From: DATFQI01 sp963816955
Lineage (GTDB): Bacteria; Actinomycetota; Thermoleophilia; Solirubrobacterales; Solirubrobacteraceae
Assembly: GCA_963816955.1 (NCBI GenBank)
Contig: CAWFME010000003.1
Coordinates: 62,001-126,000 of the forward strand
Length of the DNA: 64,000 nt
Direction: 5' to 3'
The notes beneath the pieces were generated by a model that was not told where the DNA came from, searched no databases, and was given only the letters and a program-made list of their open reading frames with translations. Within the stretch, counting starts at the first letter, position 1; each line of letters begins with the position of its first letter. The translations under genes were made by a program, and so were the position numbers. Positions 37,516 to 46,032 of this stretch are shown in pieces.

Positions 37516-38631
37516 ATGATCCTCCTGCTGCACAACCGCTACCGCCTGCCGGGCGGCGAGGAACGGGCCGTGGAGGACCTGCGGTGGCTGATCGGCGAGC
37601 AGCTGGGGGAGGAGGCGGAGGTGCTCGAGCGCGACTCGGCGGCGCTCGGCAACCGCCGCGCGGCGCTCGGCCTCCTGCGCGGCGGGCTGGCGCCGGAGGA
37701 CGTCGCGCACGCGGTCCGGCGCACGGGTGCGCGCGTGCTGCACGCCCACAACGTCAACCCCTCGTTCGGCTGGCGCGCGCTCGCCGCGGCGCGCGGGGCC
37801 GGTGCGCGCGTCGTGCTGCACCTGCACAACTACCGGCTCGTGTGCGCGCAGGGCCTGTGCTTCACGCACGGCGAGGACTGCACGCGCTGCCACGGGCGCA
37901 ACACGCTGCCGGGGGTGCGCCTCAACTGCCGCGGCGGCTCGCGGGTGGAGGCCGCCACCTACGCCGCCGGCCTGGCGCTGTGGCAGCGCCGGCTCGCCGA
38001 ATCCGTCGACGCGTTCGCGGTCCCGAGCGCGTTCGCGCTGCGGCGACTGCGCGAGCTGGGCGCGCCGGTCGGCGACCGCGCGCACGTGATCGGGTCCGTG
38101 CAGCGCGAGATCGCGGACGCGTCGAACGCGCCGGCCGGCCGCCACGTGCTCGCCGCGGGCCGCCTGACCCCCGAGAAGGGCTTCGCGGACGCGATCGACG
38201 CCGCCCGCGCGGCCGGCCTGCCGCTCGTGATCGCCGGCGACGGCCCGCAGGCCGCCGAGCTGCGCGCCCGCGCCGAGGGCGCCGACGTGCGCTTCACGGG
38301 CGTGCTCGCGCCCGCCGAGCTGGCGGCGCTGCGGCGCGAGGCCGGCGCGGCCGTCGTCCCCTCGCGCTTCGCCGAGATCCTCCCGCTCACCGCGCTCGAG
38401 GCGATGGCGGCGGGCGTGCCGCTCGCGGCCGCCGACGCGGGCGGGCTCAGCGAGGCCGTGCCCGAGGAGGGCCGCTATCCGGCCGGTGACGTCGAGGCGC
38501 TCGCCGCCCGCCTGGAGAGCCTGTGGCGCAGCGCGGCGGCCGGCGAGCGCGGCCTGGCGGTCGCGCGCGAGCGCTACGCGCCGGAGGCCGTGGCCGCGCA
38601 GCTGCGCGCGCTCTACGAGGCCCGGACGTGA
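37516..38631 (+). CDS. Family 4 glycosyltransferase with Cys cluster
   Basis: A 371-residue GT-B enzyme. The N-terminal half has HAHNVNPSFGWRAL and LHLHNYRLVCAQGLCFTHG, then further cysteines (EDCTRCHGR, RLNCRGGS), a cluster seen in a subgroup of GT4 enzymes. The donor side has HVLAAGRLTPEKGFADAIDA, VIAGDGPQAAELRARA and EILPLTALEAMAAGVPLAA with the E-x7-E motif. The stop overlaps the heparinase-like gene by 4 bases, so the two are co-translated. Confidence 0.92.
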   Translation: MILLLHNRYRLPGGEERAVEDLRWLIGEQLGEEAEVLERDSAALGNRRAALGLLRGGLAPEDVAHAVRRTGARVLHAHNVNPSFGWRALAAARGAGARVVLHLHNYRLVCAQGLCFTHGEDCTRCHGRNTLPGVRLNCRGGSRVEAATYAAGLALWQRRLAESVDAFAVPSAFALRRLRELGAPVGDRAHVIGSVQREIADASNAPAGRHVLAAGRLTPEKGFADAIDAARAAGLPLVIAGDGPQAAELRARAEGADVRFTGVLAPAELAALRREAGAAVVPSRFAEILPLTALEAMAAGVPLAAADAGGLSEAVPEEGRYPAGDVEALAARLESLWRSAAAGERGLAVARERYAPEAVAAQLRALYEART

Positions 38632-40310
38632 GCGCTCGCCTCCCGGCCGCCGTGGACCGCTATCTGGACGCGGCGCGGCACATGACCGCGCGGCAGCTCG
38701 CCCACCGGCCGCGCCGGCTCCTACCCGCGCGCGTGCTGGCCGCCGGCCGCACCGCGGCGCCCGCGTGGCGGCCCGTGGCGGCCGGGGCCGGCGTCGACCC
38801 GGCGCCCCAGTCCGGTCCGACCCCGGCCCCCGAGTCGACGGGAGCGTTCGCGGCGGTCGGGCGCACGCGGCGCGCGGACGCGCCGGGGCTGTGGTCGGAT
38901 CACGCGGACGGCCTGCTGTTCTCGTTCCACCTGCACTCCTTCGCGGAGCTCGCCCGCTACGCGGCCGGCGAGCGCACGCCGGCCGGCGACCGCTTCTGGA
39001 GCGGGGTGCTGGTGCGGTGGCTGGAGGAGTGCTCGACCCCGGCGGCGCCGGCGTGGCATCCGTATCCGACCAGCGGCAGGATCGTCGCGTGGTGCGCGGC
39101 GATGTCCGCCGGGCGCTGGCCGTCCGGGCTCGAGGCCCGCGTCGCCGCCTCGCTCGCCGTGCAGCTGCGGCTCCTGCGCCGCAGCGTCGAGCACGACATC
39201 GGCGGCAACCACGTCCTGCGCAACTGCGCCGCGCTCGTGATCGGCGGGCTGTGCCTGGGGGACGACCGCGCGCTGCACAGGGGCCTGCGCGTGCTCGAGG
39301 CCGAGCTCGCCCGCCAGGTCCTCGCCGACGGCGGTCACGAGGAGCGCAGCCCGTCCTACCACCGGGCCGTGCTGGCCGACCTCGACGACGTGGCCCGCAC
39401 GTCGGAGGCCGCGGGCCGGCCCGTGCCGGCCTGGCTCGACGCGGCCCGCGCCGCCATGCGCGGCTGGCTCGCCGCCGTCGCGCTGCCGGGCGGGGCGCTG
39501 CCGCTGCTCAACGACGCCTGGGAGGGCCCGCCGGTGAAGCGCGCGACGGGCCCGTTCAGCGACCTCGCGGACACGGGCTACGTGTCCCTGCGGCACGGGC
39601 CCGACCAGGCCGTGCTCGACGTCGGCCGGGTGGCGCCGGCGCACCTCCCGCCGCACGCGCACGCCGACGTGCTGTCGTTCGTGCTCTGGATCGACGGCAC
39701 GCCGGTCGTGGTCGACCCGGGCGCCTTCGCCTACGAGGGTCCCGAGCGCGCCGCCTTCCGCGGCACGGCGGCGCACGGCACGGTCGAGGTCGACGGGCGC
39801 GACCAGTGCGACCTCTGGGGGCCGTTCCGCGCCGCGCACATGCCTGCGGTGACGCGGCTGGTGACCGAGCACCGGGACGGCATGGTCGTCGTCGCCGCCG
39901 AGCACGACGGCTACGCACGCCTCGACGACCCGGCGCGCCACCGGCGGACCTTCTGCTGGCTGCCCGGCGACGGCCTCGTCGTCGTCGACCGCCTGCTCTC
40001 ACAGCGCCCGCACGAGGCCGTCAGCCGCGTGCCGCTGGCGCCGGGCCTGTCGCCCGAAGGCACCCGGGTCGGGCCGCTCGAGGTGGTGCCGCTCGGCGAC
40101 GGCGGCCCCGTGGCCGTGACCCCGGCCCGCTACTCGCCCTACCTGGGCACGACCGTGCCCTCGCTCGCGCTCTCCCGCACCGGCGCGGCGTCGCCGGGCG
40201 CGGCGTGGGGCTGGGCGCTGCTGCGGCCCGGTGCGCGGGCGGCGCTCGCAGGCGGGGTCCTCGAGGTCCGGCGGCGGGACGGCGCGACCGTGTCCGTCAC
40301 CGTCGCCTGA
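38628..40310 (+). CDS. Heparinase II/III-family polysaccharide lyase
   Basis: A 560-residue protein with an N-terminal alpha/alpha toroid (SVEHDIGGNHVLRNCAALVI and GGHEERSPSYHRAVLADL) and the C-terminal heparinase II/III beta-sandwich (HLPPHAHADVLSFVLWIDGT, VDPGAFAYEGPERAAFRGTA AHGT written here in two parts). The Asn-His and His-Ala-His-Ala-Asp residues are those of the family's active site. No signal peptide is visible. Enzymes of this family in such loci cleave or edit uronic-acid-containing glycans. The polymer here probably contains a uronic acid, given the WecC-like gene. Confidence 0.9.
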   Translation: MSARLPAAVDRYLDAARHMTARQLAHRPRRLLPARVLAAGRTAAPAWRPVAAGAGVDPAPQSGPTPAPESTGAFAAVGRTRRADAPGLWSDHADGLLFSFHLHSFAELARYAAGERTPAGDRFWSGVLVRWLEECSTPAAPAWHPYPTSGRIVAWCAAMSAGRWPSGLEARVAASLAVQLRLLRRSVEHDIGGNHVLRNCAALVIGGLCLGDDRALHRGLRVLEAELARQVLADGGHEERSPSYHRAVLADLDDVARTSEAAGRPVPAWLDAARAAMRGWLAAVALPGGALPLLNDAWEGPPVKRATGPFSDLADTGYVSLRHGPDQAVLDVGRVAPAHLPPHAHADVLSFVLWIDGTPVVVDPGAFAYEGPERAAFRGTAAHGTVEVDGRDQCDLWGPFRAAHMPAVTRLVTEHRDGMVVVAAEHDGYARLDDPARHRRTFCWLPGDGLVVVDRLLSQRPHEAVSRVPLAPGLSPEGTRVGPLEVVPLGDGGPVAVTPARYSPYLGTTVPSLALSRTGAASPGAAWGWALLRPGARAALAGGVLEVRRRDGATVSVTVA

Positions 40311-40335
40311 ACGGGCCCGCGCCGCGCGGCTCGCG

Positions 40336-40824
40336 CTAGGCCCGGCGCCGCAGCAGCAGCCCGCCGGCGAGACCGGCGCCGAGCAGCGCCACGGCGATGC
40401 CGCCGAGCAGGAGCGTGCTGCCCGCGCCGCCGTCGGGGGCGCCCGGGTTGCTGATCGCGGCCTGCACGGTCGCGGGCTGCTTCGAGCCGCGCTCGCGCGA
40501 GCCGCGCGAGCCGGCCTTCGCCCCGCCCGACCCGGAGCCGGCGCCAGAGCCGCCACCGCTCGAAGCGCCCGCACCGCCACCGTCGTCGTCGTCAGGCGGC
40601 TCTATGCCGGCGCCGAAGAGCGTGTCCGCGGCCGTCCGCGAGCCCCGCGAGCCCTCGTCCTCCGAGGGGGAGCTCTTCCGGCGCGCGCGCTCGAGCGGGA
40701 TGTCGTACTCCTGGCCCGTCGGCGAGTCCGGGTCCACGTGGACCCCGGGCTCCTGCGCGGAGGCCGGGCCGGCCAGCGCCGCCCACACGAGCAGCGCCGC
40801 CGCGGTCGTGAACGCCAGCCGCAT
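40336..40824 (-). CDS. Small secreted Gly-rich protein with C-terminal membrane anchor
   Basis: A 162-residue protein with signal peptide (MRLAFTTAAALLVWAALAGP), an acidic middle (GQEYDIPLERARRKSSPSED), a long Gly/Ser/Ala linker and a C-terminal helix (STLLLGGIAVALLGAGLAGG) ending LLLRRRA. The tail resembles a sortase-sorting tail but has no LPxTG box. It is the last gene of a four-gene operon beginning at wecB and directly follows the fused initiating transferase/polymerase. A CATACT hexamer lies 7 bases before the ATG. No known function; compare 33003-33572. Confidence 0.75.
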   Translation of the reverse strand: MRLAFTTAAALLVWAALAGPASAQEPGVHVDPDSPTGQEYDIPLERARRKSSPSEDEGSRGSRTAADTLFGAGIEPPDDDDGGGAGASSGGGSGAGSGSGGAKAGSRGSRERGSKQPATVQAAISNPGAPDGGAGSTLLLGGIAVALLGAGLAGGLLLRRRA

Positions 40825-40844
40825 CGGGATCAGTATGGCGGACC

Positions 40845-43800
40845 TCACCCCGCCCCCGTCTCTTCCACGGAGCGCGCGAGCGCCGGGTCCAGCGGGTTCA
40901 GCGAGAGCGCGGTGCGGTACGCGCGGTGCGCCGCATCGCGCTCGCCCGTGCGCAGCGCGAGGTCGCCCATCAGCGCCCAGGTGACGTGGTCGCCCGGCTC
41001 CCGGCGGGCCGCCTCCGCCAGGGCCGCCCGGGCGGCCTGCGCCTCGCCGAAGCGGGCGAACGCCGCGGACTTCACGTAGTAGGCCTCGACCGCGCCGCGG
41101 TCGAGCCGCAGGGTGCGGTCGGCGAGCTCGAGCGCGCGGGCCGGATCGCGGGCGAGCGTGGATTGCGCCTCGCGTAGGTAACGCTCCGACAGCACCTGGC
41201 GGCCGAGGCTCGCGCTCGTGGCCACCATCGTCAGCGCGAGCCCGGCCGCGGCGATCGCGTGGACGGCCCGCCGCCGCCGCGCGGGCGCGGCGGCCACGGC
41301 CGCGGGGAGCTCCGCGGACGCGCGCCGCCGCACGAGGACGACGGCACCCGCCAGCGCGACGCCGGTGACGCCGGGCAGCAGGTGCAGCCAGTCGACGCTC
41401 GTCTGCACCAGCCACGCGACGACGCAGCCGATCGCCGCGACGGCCTGGAACGCCGCCGCCGCGGAGGTCCTGGCCGCCCTGGCGAGTCCGGCGGCGCCCA
41501 GCCCGAGCGCCAGCAGCAGCGCGCCGAGCGGCACGAGGCCCACGAGCCCGAGCTCGCTGAGCACCTGCAGCTGGAGGCTGTGCGGCTGCCGCACGTCCTC
41601 GGTCGTGCGGCGCAGCAGGAAGTACTCCTGCTCGTAGTTGCCGGCGCCCACGCCCGCGACGGGGTGGTCCCGCCAGACGGCGACCGCGACCCGCCAGTAG
41701 TCGTAGCGGTTGCCGGAGCCGGACGCGAGCCGCGTGGCGCCAGCGGCCCCGGCACCTGCGCCGGTCTGCGTGAAGGCGCTGTACTGCCGGTCGATCTCGC
41801 GGCCGATGGCGGCGTGCTCCGCGACGGCGACCCCCGCACCGGCGACGACGGCGACGGCGAGCAGCGCGGCCGCCGCCGTCCGCGCCTGCGAACGGCGCGC
41901 GCCCAGCCGGCCGGCGAGGAGGGCGGCCAGCGCCCACACCGCGCCCGCCGCCACGGCGGCGAGGGCGGCGGCTCGCGCCGCCGCCTGGGCGACGTCGCCC
42001 GGCACGTCGCCTGCCCGCCCGGCCGTCCAGACGTCGAGCAGCACGGGGGAGGCGACCGCGACGCCGGCGGCGGCCAGCAGCAGGACACACGCTCGCCGCG
42101 TCCGGCCGGGGACGACGGCCAGCACGACCGCCGCGGAGGCGACCAGGGCGATCGTCGCGCCGCGCGACTGGGCGAGCAGCAGCAGTGCCGCGACGAGCGT
42201 CGCGCCCGCGGCGCCGAGGGCGGCGACCACGGGCGAGCGGCGCTGCTCGGCCACGGCGACCAGGCACCAGAAGCCGAGCAGGTGCGCCGCCGCCTGCCCG
42301 TTGATGTACCCCAGCGGCGCGTCGAGGCGGCCGGCGACGAACAGCTCGCCGGCCGACGCGCCGGTCATCCGCGCGAGCGTGACCGCGGCCAGCACGAGCG
42401 TCACCGCGCCGAGGGCGCCCATGAGCCAGGTCGCCGCCGCGTCGGTGCGGATCGCGATCAGCGCGACGCCCGCGAGCGCGGCGTAGGCCAGATAGCGGTT
42501 CCCGGTCTCGAACGCCTGCTGCGCCGACTCGGCCCACAGGGTCGAGGCGAGGGCCAGCAGCCCGAGCCCCGCGAGCCCCGCGAGCAGGAGCGCGCCGCTG
42601 CGGGTCGGCCGCAGCGGACGGCCGATCATGCCCGCGATCAGCGCGACCACGAGCACGAGGGCGGCGGGCGCCCAGATGGCCGCGTCGTAGTAGCCGCGGA
42701 AGAGCGGGCCCGCCCCGAGCAGCACTGCGAGGACCACGGCGACGGCGACCGGAGGCGGCAGCCGCATGACCACGCGCGACCGCGGCGCCGCGGCGCCGTC
42801 GAGCGGCGCGGGGTCGGCCGGCGCGGCGCCGGCGAGCCGCGCGGGGTCGGCCGGGGCCCAGCGGGTGTCCAGCAGGGCGATCGCGACGGCGGCCGCGACC
42901 ACGTACAGCGCGACGGCGGCGGTCGTCGACGTCCCTCCGCGCAGGGCGACGATGGCGAGCGCCGAGATCAGGGCCTGCACGGTCCCGAGCGCGAGCGCGA
43001 CCGAGCGGGCCGTGAGCAGCCATTCGCGCGTTCGGTGCGTGAGGTGGTCGCGGCCGCCCGTGAGCAGGGAGATCCCGCGCCGCCGCCGCGACACCATCAC
43101 CAGGGCGGTGTCGAGCGCCGGCACGCCGACGAACAGGACGGCCATCGCGAGGGACTGCGATGCGACCGCGGAGTCCGAGACCCCGATCATCGTCAGCGCC
43201 GCCACGGCGAACCCGATCGGCATGCTGCCGCCGTCGCCGAGGAAGATCCGCGCGGGGGAGCGGAGGTTGTGCGGGAGGAACCCGGCACAGGCGCCGCACA
43301 GCGCGGCGGCGGTGACCGCGAGCCACGCGCTGCCCTGCAGCGCGCCGAGCGCCGCGAGGCCGCCGGCGACGACGGTGCCCATGGACGGCGTCGCGCCGTC
43401 CATGTTGTCGAACAGGTTGAACGCGTTGATGACCGCGACGAACCAGACGATCGTGACGGCGAGGTCGACCGCCGCGCCGGCCCCGAGGTTCCAGCCGAGG
43501 TCCAGCGACCAGAACGCCGCCGCGAGCAGGACCTCGACGAGCACGCGCGCGAGCGGCGACACGGTGTGGCGGTCGTCCCAGGTGCCCACGGCCCACATGA
43601 CGGCCACGCCTGCGCCGAGCGGCAGCGTCCGCTCCCACTCGCTGGTGAGCGCGGCCAGCGCGACCAGGAAGCCGACCGTCACCGCCGCGCCCCCGAGATA
43701 CGGAGTCGGCGAGCCGTGCGCCTTGTAGCCCACGGGCCGGTCGTAGAACTCCAAGCGGTCCGCCACCCGGATGGCGAGCGGAGTGGTCGCGTAGACCACC

Positions 43801-43901
43801 GCGACCGCGAGGGCTAGGCCTGTCAGGAGGCGTAGCTCAAGTGGCAATCGCCGCGCTCCGGCGATCGTTCGGGCGGTCCCGCTCGAACGCGATGACGTCA
43901 T
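40845..43901 (-). CDS. Fused WecA/MraY-like initiating transferase + O-antigen polymerase/ligase + TPR
   Basis: A single 1018-residue reading frame with no break. Residues about 15-345 form a polyprenyl-phosphate GlcNAc-1-phosphate transferase unit: KAHGSPTPYLGGAAV, VGTWDDRHTVSPLARVLVEV, NAFNLFDNMDGATPSMG, RIFLGDGGSMPIGF and GGRDHLTHRTREWL cover its cytoplasmic catalytic loops. Residues about 385-870 form a Wzy/WaaL-type membrane unit with GNRYDYWRVAVAVWRDHPVA, GVGAGNYEQEYFLLRR and QPHSLQLQVLSELGLVGLV. The last ~150 residues are TPR-like (AVEAYYVKSAAFARFGEAQA). It would both start lipid-linked glycan and polymerise or transfer it. The 5' end overlaps the epimerase gene by 65 bases; a TTG nearer 43848 is a possible later start that would keep all domains. 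Confidence 0.88.
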   Translation of the reverse strand: MTSSRSSGTARTIAGARRLPLELRLLTGLALAVAVVYATTPLAIRVADRLEFYDRPVGYKAHGSPTPYLGGAAVTVGFLVALAALTSEWERTLPLGAGVAVMWAVGTWDDRHTVSPLARVLVEVLLAAAFWSLDLGWNLGAGAAVDLAVTIVWFVAVINAFNLFDNMDGATPSMGTVVAGGLAALGALQGSAWLAVTAAALCGACAGFLPHNLRSPARIFLGDGGSMPIGFAVAALTMIGVSDSAVASQSLAMAVLFVGVPALDTALVMVSRRRRGISLLTGGRDHLTHRTREWLLTARSVALALGTVQALISALAIVALRGGTSTTAAVALYVVAAAVAIALLDTRWAPADPARLAGAAPADPAPLDGAAAPRSRVVMRLPPPVAVAVVLAVLLGAGPLFRGYYDAAIWAPAALVLVVALIAGMIGRPLRPTRSGALLLAGLAGLGLLALASTLWAESAQQAFETGNRYLAYAALAGVALIAIRTDAAATWLMGALGAVTLVLAAVTLARMTGASAGELFVAGRLDAPLGYINGQAAAHLLGFWCLVAVAEQRRSPVVAALGAAGATLVAALLLLAQSRGATIALVASAAVVLAVVPGRTRRACVLLLAAAGVAVASPVLLDVWTAGRAGDVPGDVAQAAARAAALAAVAAGAVWALAALLAGRLGARRSQARTAAAALLAVAVVAGAGVAVAEHAAIGREIDRQYSAFTQTGAGAGAAGATRLASGSGNRYDYWRVAVAVWRDHPVAGVGAGNYEQEYFLLRRTTEDVRQPHSLQLQVLSELGLVGLVPLGALLLALGLGAAGLARAARTSAAAAFQAVAAIGCVVAWLVQTSVDWLHLLPGVTGVALAGAVVLVRRRASAELPAAVAAAPARRRRAVHAIAAAGLALTMVATSASLGRQVLSERYLREAQSTLARDPARALELADRTLRLDRGAVEAYYVKSAAFARFGEAQAARAALAEAARREPGDHVTWALMGDLALRTGERDAAHRAYRTALSLNPLDPALARSVEETGAG

Positions 43902-44874
43902 CGATGGCGTCGTCGACGGTACGGGTGGGCGCCCAGCCGGTGAGCTCGCGCACGGATGAGATGTTGGGCTGCCGGCGCCCGAGCTCCTCGAAGCCGTCGT
44001 CGTAGGCGACCTCGTACGGGACGAACTCGACCGTCGAGCCGGTGCCGGCCCGCTCGATCACGCGGTGCGCGAGCTCCACGATCGAGATCTGCGTGTCGGC
44101 GCCGATGTTGAACACGTCGCCGGTGGACTCCTCGTGCTCGTGCACCAGCATGATCGCCTGGATCACGTCACGCACGTGGGCGAAGCAGCGCGTCTGCAGC
44201 CCGGTCCCGTAGACGCTCAGCGGCGTGCCCGCCAGCGCCTGGCGCACGAAGCGCGGGAGGACCATGCCGTACTGGCCGGTCTGTCGCGGGCCGACGCAGT
44301 TGAACAGGCGGACGGTCGCGATCCGCGCCTCGCCGCTGCGATGGAGGCCGTGCGCCATCGACTCGCCGAACGACTTCGCGATCGCGTAGCCCCAGCGCGA
44401 CTTGAACGGAGATCCGAGGATGCGGTCGGACTCCTCCTCGAGCGCCCCCTCGGAGTTCTTCCCGTACACCTCCGAGGTCGAGGTGTAGAGGACGCGCACG
44501 TCGTGGCGCGCGGCCGCCGAGAGGACGATGTCCGTTCCACGGACGTTCTTGAGCAGGCACTCGAGCGGCTGCGAGACGATCAGCTGGACGCCGACGGCCG
44601 ACGCGAGGTGCAGGCAGCTGTCGACGGTCGACATCAGGGAGTCGACCAGGTCCGCGTCGAGCGTCGAGCCCTCCACGAACCGCAGGCTCGGCGATGCGAG
44701 CAGGTGGTCGAGGTTCTCCGTGTTCCCCGTGCTGAGGTCGTCGAGCACGGTCACGTGGTCGCCGCGGCCGGTGAGCAGGTCGACGAGATGGGACCCGATG
44801 AACCCCGCCCCGCCCGTGATCAGGTGCCGCTGCGGGCGGGGTGTCGCGTTGAGCTCGATCAGCCGGCCGTTCAT
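43837..44874 (-). CDS. NAD-dependent sugar epimerase/dehydratase
   Basis: A 345-residue extended SDR enzyme. It has the NAD-binding GGAGFIGSHLVDLLTGRGD, STSEVYGKNSEGALEEESD, and the catalytic YAIAKSF with NCVGPRQTGQYGMVLPRFVR. The overall pattern is close to UDP-glucuronate decarboxylase/epimerase-like proteins of surface glycan loci; exact substrate is not clear. ATG 44874 overlaps the wecB-like stop (ATGA). Confidence 0.88.
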   Translation of the reverse strand: MNGRLIELNATPRPQRHLITGGAGFIGSHLVDLLTGRGDHVTVLDDLSTGNTENLDHLLASPSLRFVEGSTLDADLVDSLMSTVDSCLHLASAVGVQLIVSQPLECLLKNVRGTDIVLSAAARHDVRVLYTSTSEVYGKNSEGALEEESDRILGSPFKSRWGYAIAKSFGESMAHGLHRSGEARIATVRLFNCVGPRQTGQYGMVLPRFVRQALAGTPLSVYGTGLQTRCFAHVRDVIQAIMLVHEHEESTGDVFNIGADTQISIVELAHRVIERAGTGSTVEFVPYEVAYDDGFEELGRRQPNISSVRELTGWAPTRTVDDAIDDVIAFERDRPNDRRSAAIAT

Positions 44875-45992
44875 CGCGAGCGCAGCTCCGTCGCGCCGCG
44901 GCCCGCCTGCGCAGCCGCGATCGCGTCCGCGGCGCGCGGACCAGCGTCTCCGTCCCAGAGCGGGATCTCGGGTGCTTCGTAAGACGTGGGCAAGGCCAGT
45001 GCGTCCCGCGCACATTCTGCCAAGGCGTCCGGATCGACGCCGACCAGCGCGTTGGTCCCGAGCTCGACGGTGATCGGCCGCTCCGTCGTGTCGCGATAGG
45101 TGAGGCACGGGACCCCGAGCGCCGTGGTCTCCTCCTGCACCCCGCCGGAGTCGGTGATCACGAGCCTGGCCTCCGCCTCGAGCGCGATGAAGTCGAGGTA
45201 GCCGAGCGGCGCGAGCGCCATCACGCCCGGGGGTACGCGCAGGCCGGCCTCGTCGATCCGCGCCTCCGTGCGCGGGTGCACCGGGAGCAGCACGGGCAGC
45301 CGCTCCGAGATCTCGCCGAGCACGGCGAGCGTCGCCGACAGGCGGGCCGCGTCGTCGACCAGCGAGGGCCGGTGCAGCGTCGCGAGGACGTAGCCGCGGC
45401 TCTCCAGGCCGAGCTGTCTCCGCGGGCTGCTCGCCAGCGCCGCGGGGAGCATCCGGCGCAGCGAGTCGATCATCGTGTTCCCGACCACGGCGATGCGCTC
45501 GTCGGGGATGCCCTCGCGCAGCAGATTGGCTCGCGCGTCCTCGCTGGTGCACAGCAGCACGTCGGCCATGCGGTCGGTCAGGGTGCGGTTGATCTCCTCG
45601 GGCATCGTCCAGTCACCCGACCGCAGCCCCGACTCCAGGTGCACCAGGGTCGTGCCCGCCTTGCTCGCGGCGAGCGCCGCGCCGAGCGTGGAGTTGACGT
45701 CGCCCGCGACCACGACGACATCGGCGGGATGCTCGCGCAGGCGGCGCTCGACACCGAGCATCACGCCCGCGGTCTGCTCGGCGTGCGTCCCGCTTCCCAC
45801 CCCGAGGAAGACGTCGGGGTCGGGCAGCCCGAGGTCCGCGAGAAAGCGCTCTGAGAGTGCGCTGTCGTAGTGCTGGCCGGTATGCAGAAGGCGGAGCTCC
45901 ATGTCGGGGTGCTCTCCTAACGCTCGCCATACGGGCGCGACCTTGACGAAGTTCGGTCGGGTCCCCACGACCATCAGCGCTTGCCACGGCAC
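44871..45992 (-). CDS. wecB: UDP-N-acetylglucosamine 2-epimerase (non-hydrolysing)
   Basis: A 373-residue enzyme that interconverts UDP-GlcNAc and UDP-ManNAc. The family motifs are VVGTRPNFVKVAPVWRALGE, LLHTGQHYDSALSERFL, VVAGDVNSTLGAALAASKAG, HLESGLRSGDWTMPEEINR, LLPVHPRTEARI and ITDSGGVQEETTALGVPCL. GTG 45992 is chosen because TACGCT ends 9 bases upstream and the fold starts within a few residues; ATG 45974 is the alternative. First gene of the operon wecB-epimerase-fused transferase/polymerase-small secreted protein. Confidence 0.93.
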   Translation of the reverse strand: MPWQALMVVGTRPNFVKVAPVWRALGEHPDMELRLLHTGQHYDSALSERFLADLGLPDPDVFLGVGSGTHAEQTAGVMLGVERRLREHPADVVVVAGDVNSTLGAALAASKAGTTLVHLESGLRSGDWTMPEEINRTLTDRMADVLLCTSEDARANLLREGIPDERIAVVGNTMIDSLRRMLPAALASSPRRQLGLESRGYVLATLHRPSLVDDAARLSATLAVLGEISERLPVLLPVHPRTEARIDEAGLRVPPGVMALAPLGYLDFIALEAEARLVITDSGGVQEETTALGVPCLTYRDTTERPITVELGTNALVGVDPDALAECARDALALPTSYEAPEIPLWDGDAGPRAADAIAAAQAGRGATELRSR

Positions 45993-46001
45993 GAGCAGGT
46001 G

Positions 46002-46007
46002 AGCGTA
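46002..46007 (-). promoter_or_regulatory. -10 element (TACGCT) of the wecB operon
   Basis: TACGCT on the minus strand ends 9 bases before GTG 45992. It lies 11 bases from the oppositely directed element at 46019. Confidence 0.5.
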
Positions 46008-46018
46008 CAGCCGTCGGC

Positions 46019-46024
46019 TAGCGT
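46019..46024 (+). promoter_or_regulatory. -10 element (TAGCGT) of the fused oxidoreductase gene
   Basis: TAGCGT ends 8 bases before ATG 46033. Confidence 0.5.
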
Positions 46025-46032
46025 CCCGCACA

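Noticed and set aside
40336..40430. Sortase substrate tail on the small secreted proteins
   Set aside because: A hydrophobic helix and basic tail are present but no LPxTG-type box precedes them in either protein; a plain membrane anchor fits.
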